A stretch of 22,777 bases of DNA from NCBI GenBank assembly GCA_027730885.1, contig JAQCHM010000008.1:1-22777 (forward strand). The letters are read 5' to 3'. This DNA comes from Actinomycetota bacterium. Lineage in GTDB: Bacteria; Actinomycetota; Acidimicrobiia; Acidimicrobiales; SZUA-35. Shown piece by piece: positions 22,049 through 22,777 of the stretch (its first letter is position 1; each line of letters starts with the position of its first letter). The notes below the pieces were generated by a model, which saw only the letters and a list, made by a program, of their open reading frames with translations, had not been told where the DNA came from and did no database searches. The translations under genes were made by a program, and so were the position numbers.

Positions 22049-22777
22049 CTACGGGGCCAATACTTTCACGGGGCGGAACTGGCCGTCACGGGCCTCGTAG
22101 ATGGCGAGCACCTGCCCGTCGGGAGCCAAGATGGCCATCTGGCCACTGCCCGGCGCCGGTCCGAGCGACCGCCCGTTTCGCACCTGGTCAGCCACGTCGT
22201 CACCGACTTCGATCCTCGGCATGCCTTCGAGCAGATCGGCCACCGGGTGCAACACGATGTCGTCGAGACTGCTCGCACGATCCAGGCCGAACGTGCCGAC
22301 CGACGTGCGACGCAACGCGCGGAGGTGGGCCCCGCCACCGAGCGCTGCCCCGATGTCCGCGGCCAGTGATCGGATGTAGGTGCCCGACCCGCAGGCCACC
22401 TCCAGTCGATACACGAGCGGATCATCGGTCGGGGTAGCGGCTACGGAGTGCACCGTGACCGGCCTGGGTTCGCGTTCGATCTCGACGCCTGCTCGTGCCA
22501 GTTCGTGAAGGCGCTTCCCGTTCACCCGGACAGCCGAGACCATCGGTGGAACCTGCAGGATGTCGCCCACGAATCCGTCGGCCGCGGCTGCAACCTGTTC
22601 CGGCGAGACCGTCATGTCGAAGATGGCGGTCACGTCGCCCGCAGCATCGAGTGTCGAGGTCTCGACTCCCAGCACCAGCTCCCCCACGTAGGTCTTGTCG
22701 ACCCCGGTGACGAACTGGAGCAGCTTGGTGCCCTGGCCGACACCGAGGACCAGAACTCCGGTGGCATCGGGGTCGAG
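22049..22777 (-). CDS. truB: tRNA pseudouridine(55) synthase (5' end cut by window)
   Basis: TruB makes pseudouridine 55 in the tRNA T-arm. The frame is open to the window edge, so about 45-50 N-terminal residues are missing; the GTG at 22687 is internal. The first visible residues are LDPDATGVLVLGVGQGTKLL, in which the Asp after Leu is the catalytic nucleophile. Also visible are KTYVGELVLG, VPPMVSAVRVNGKRLHELARAG (the QxPPxxSAxK-type motif with Val-Arg at the end), and CGSGTYIRSLAADIG. The C-terminal region has the short PUA-like strand segment. Truncation is by the window edge, not in the gene. It leads the truB-ribF-rpsO-pnp group. Confidence 0.96.
   Translation of the reverse strand, partial: LDPDATGVLVLGVGQGTKLLQFVTGVDKTYVGELVLGVETSTLDAAGDVTAIFDMTVSPEQVAAAADGFVGDILQVPPMVSAVRVNGKRLHELARAGVEIEREPRPVTVHSVAATPTDDPLVYRLEVACGSGTYIRSLAADIGAALGGGAHLRALRRTSVGTFGLDRASSLDDIVLHPVADLLEGMPRIEVGDDVADQVRNGRSLGPAPGSGQMAILAPDGQVLAIYEARDGQFRPVKVLAP

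Overview
This is a high-GC chromosomal window. It suggests an actinobacterium, and I infer class Acidimicrobiia without being able to run a phylogeny. The evidence is a WhiB1-type protein beside a PdtaS-type kinase, a DUF3107 gene, an actinobacterial-style Mrp without the usual CxxC, several GTG starts, short-leader promoters of the TAnnnT type, and a DUF4214-DUF3048 fusion. The genes are mostly housekeeping and tightly packed. I see no insertion sequence, prophage, CRISPR array, tRNA or rRNA.

Layout. Positions 1-3974 hold a truncated lipid kinase (DagK family), a convergent glycerophosphodiester phosphodiesterase, whiB1, and on the minus strand pdtaS and a DUF3107 gene. Positions 4014-6079 are an iron-sulfur locus: mrp faces a divergent ArsR/SufR-like regulator across a 62-bp gap that holds an 18-bp palindrome. 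Positions 6095-7745 hold a DUF4214-DUF3048 gene broken by an in-frame stop and a +1 frameshift. Positions 7738-11845 are a minus-strand operon (winged-helix protein, dapA, RNase J, sugar-nucleotide reductase-like SDR) with overlapping or abutting ends. Positions 11901-14137 are SURF1 and cobQ, overlapping by GTGA. A DedA-like membrane protein follows at 14180-14872. Positions 14869-16183 are a PLP-dependent sulfur amino-acid enzyme preceded by a SAM riboswitch. Positions 16230-17810 are dapB followed by two DUF202 membrane genes, the first frameshifted. Positions 17835-22777 are the classic truB-ribF-rpsO-pnp order on the minus strand.

How it fits together. Two lysine/peptidoglycan-precursor genes (dapA, dapB) and two major RNases (RNase J, PNPase) lie within 10 kb. 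The truB-ribF-rpsO-pnp group serves RNA modification, flavin synthesis, translation and RNA decay. The SAM riboswitch should turn down methionine or cysteine synthesis when SAM is plentiful. The SufR-like protein probably senses Fe-S status and controls mrp, itself, or both.

The points most worth a second look are the SAM riboswitch and its possible switching element, the SufR-like/mrp divergon with its palindrome and leaderless start, the twice-broken DUF4214-DUF3048 fusion, the frameshifted yidH-like gene, and the recurring TAnnnT-N6-start promoters. Two of the three gene lesions are single-base indels in G or C runs, so sequencing error must be excluded before calling pseudogenes. I did not find a wholly new multi-gene system.
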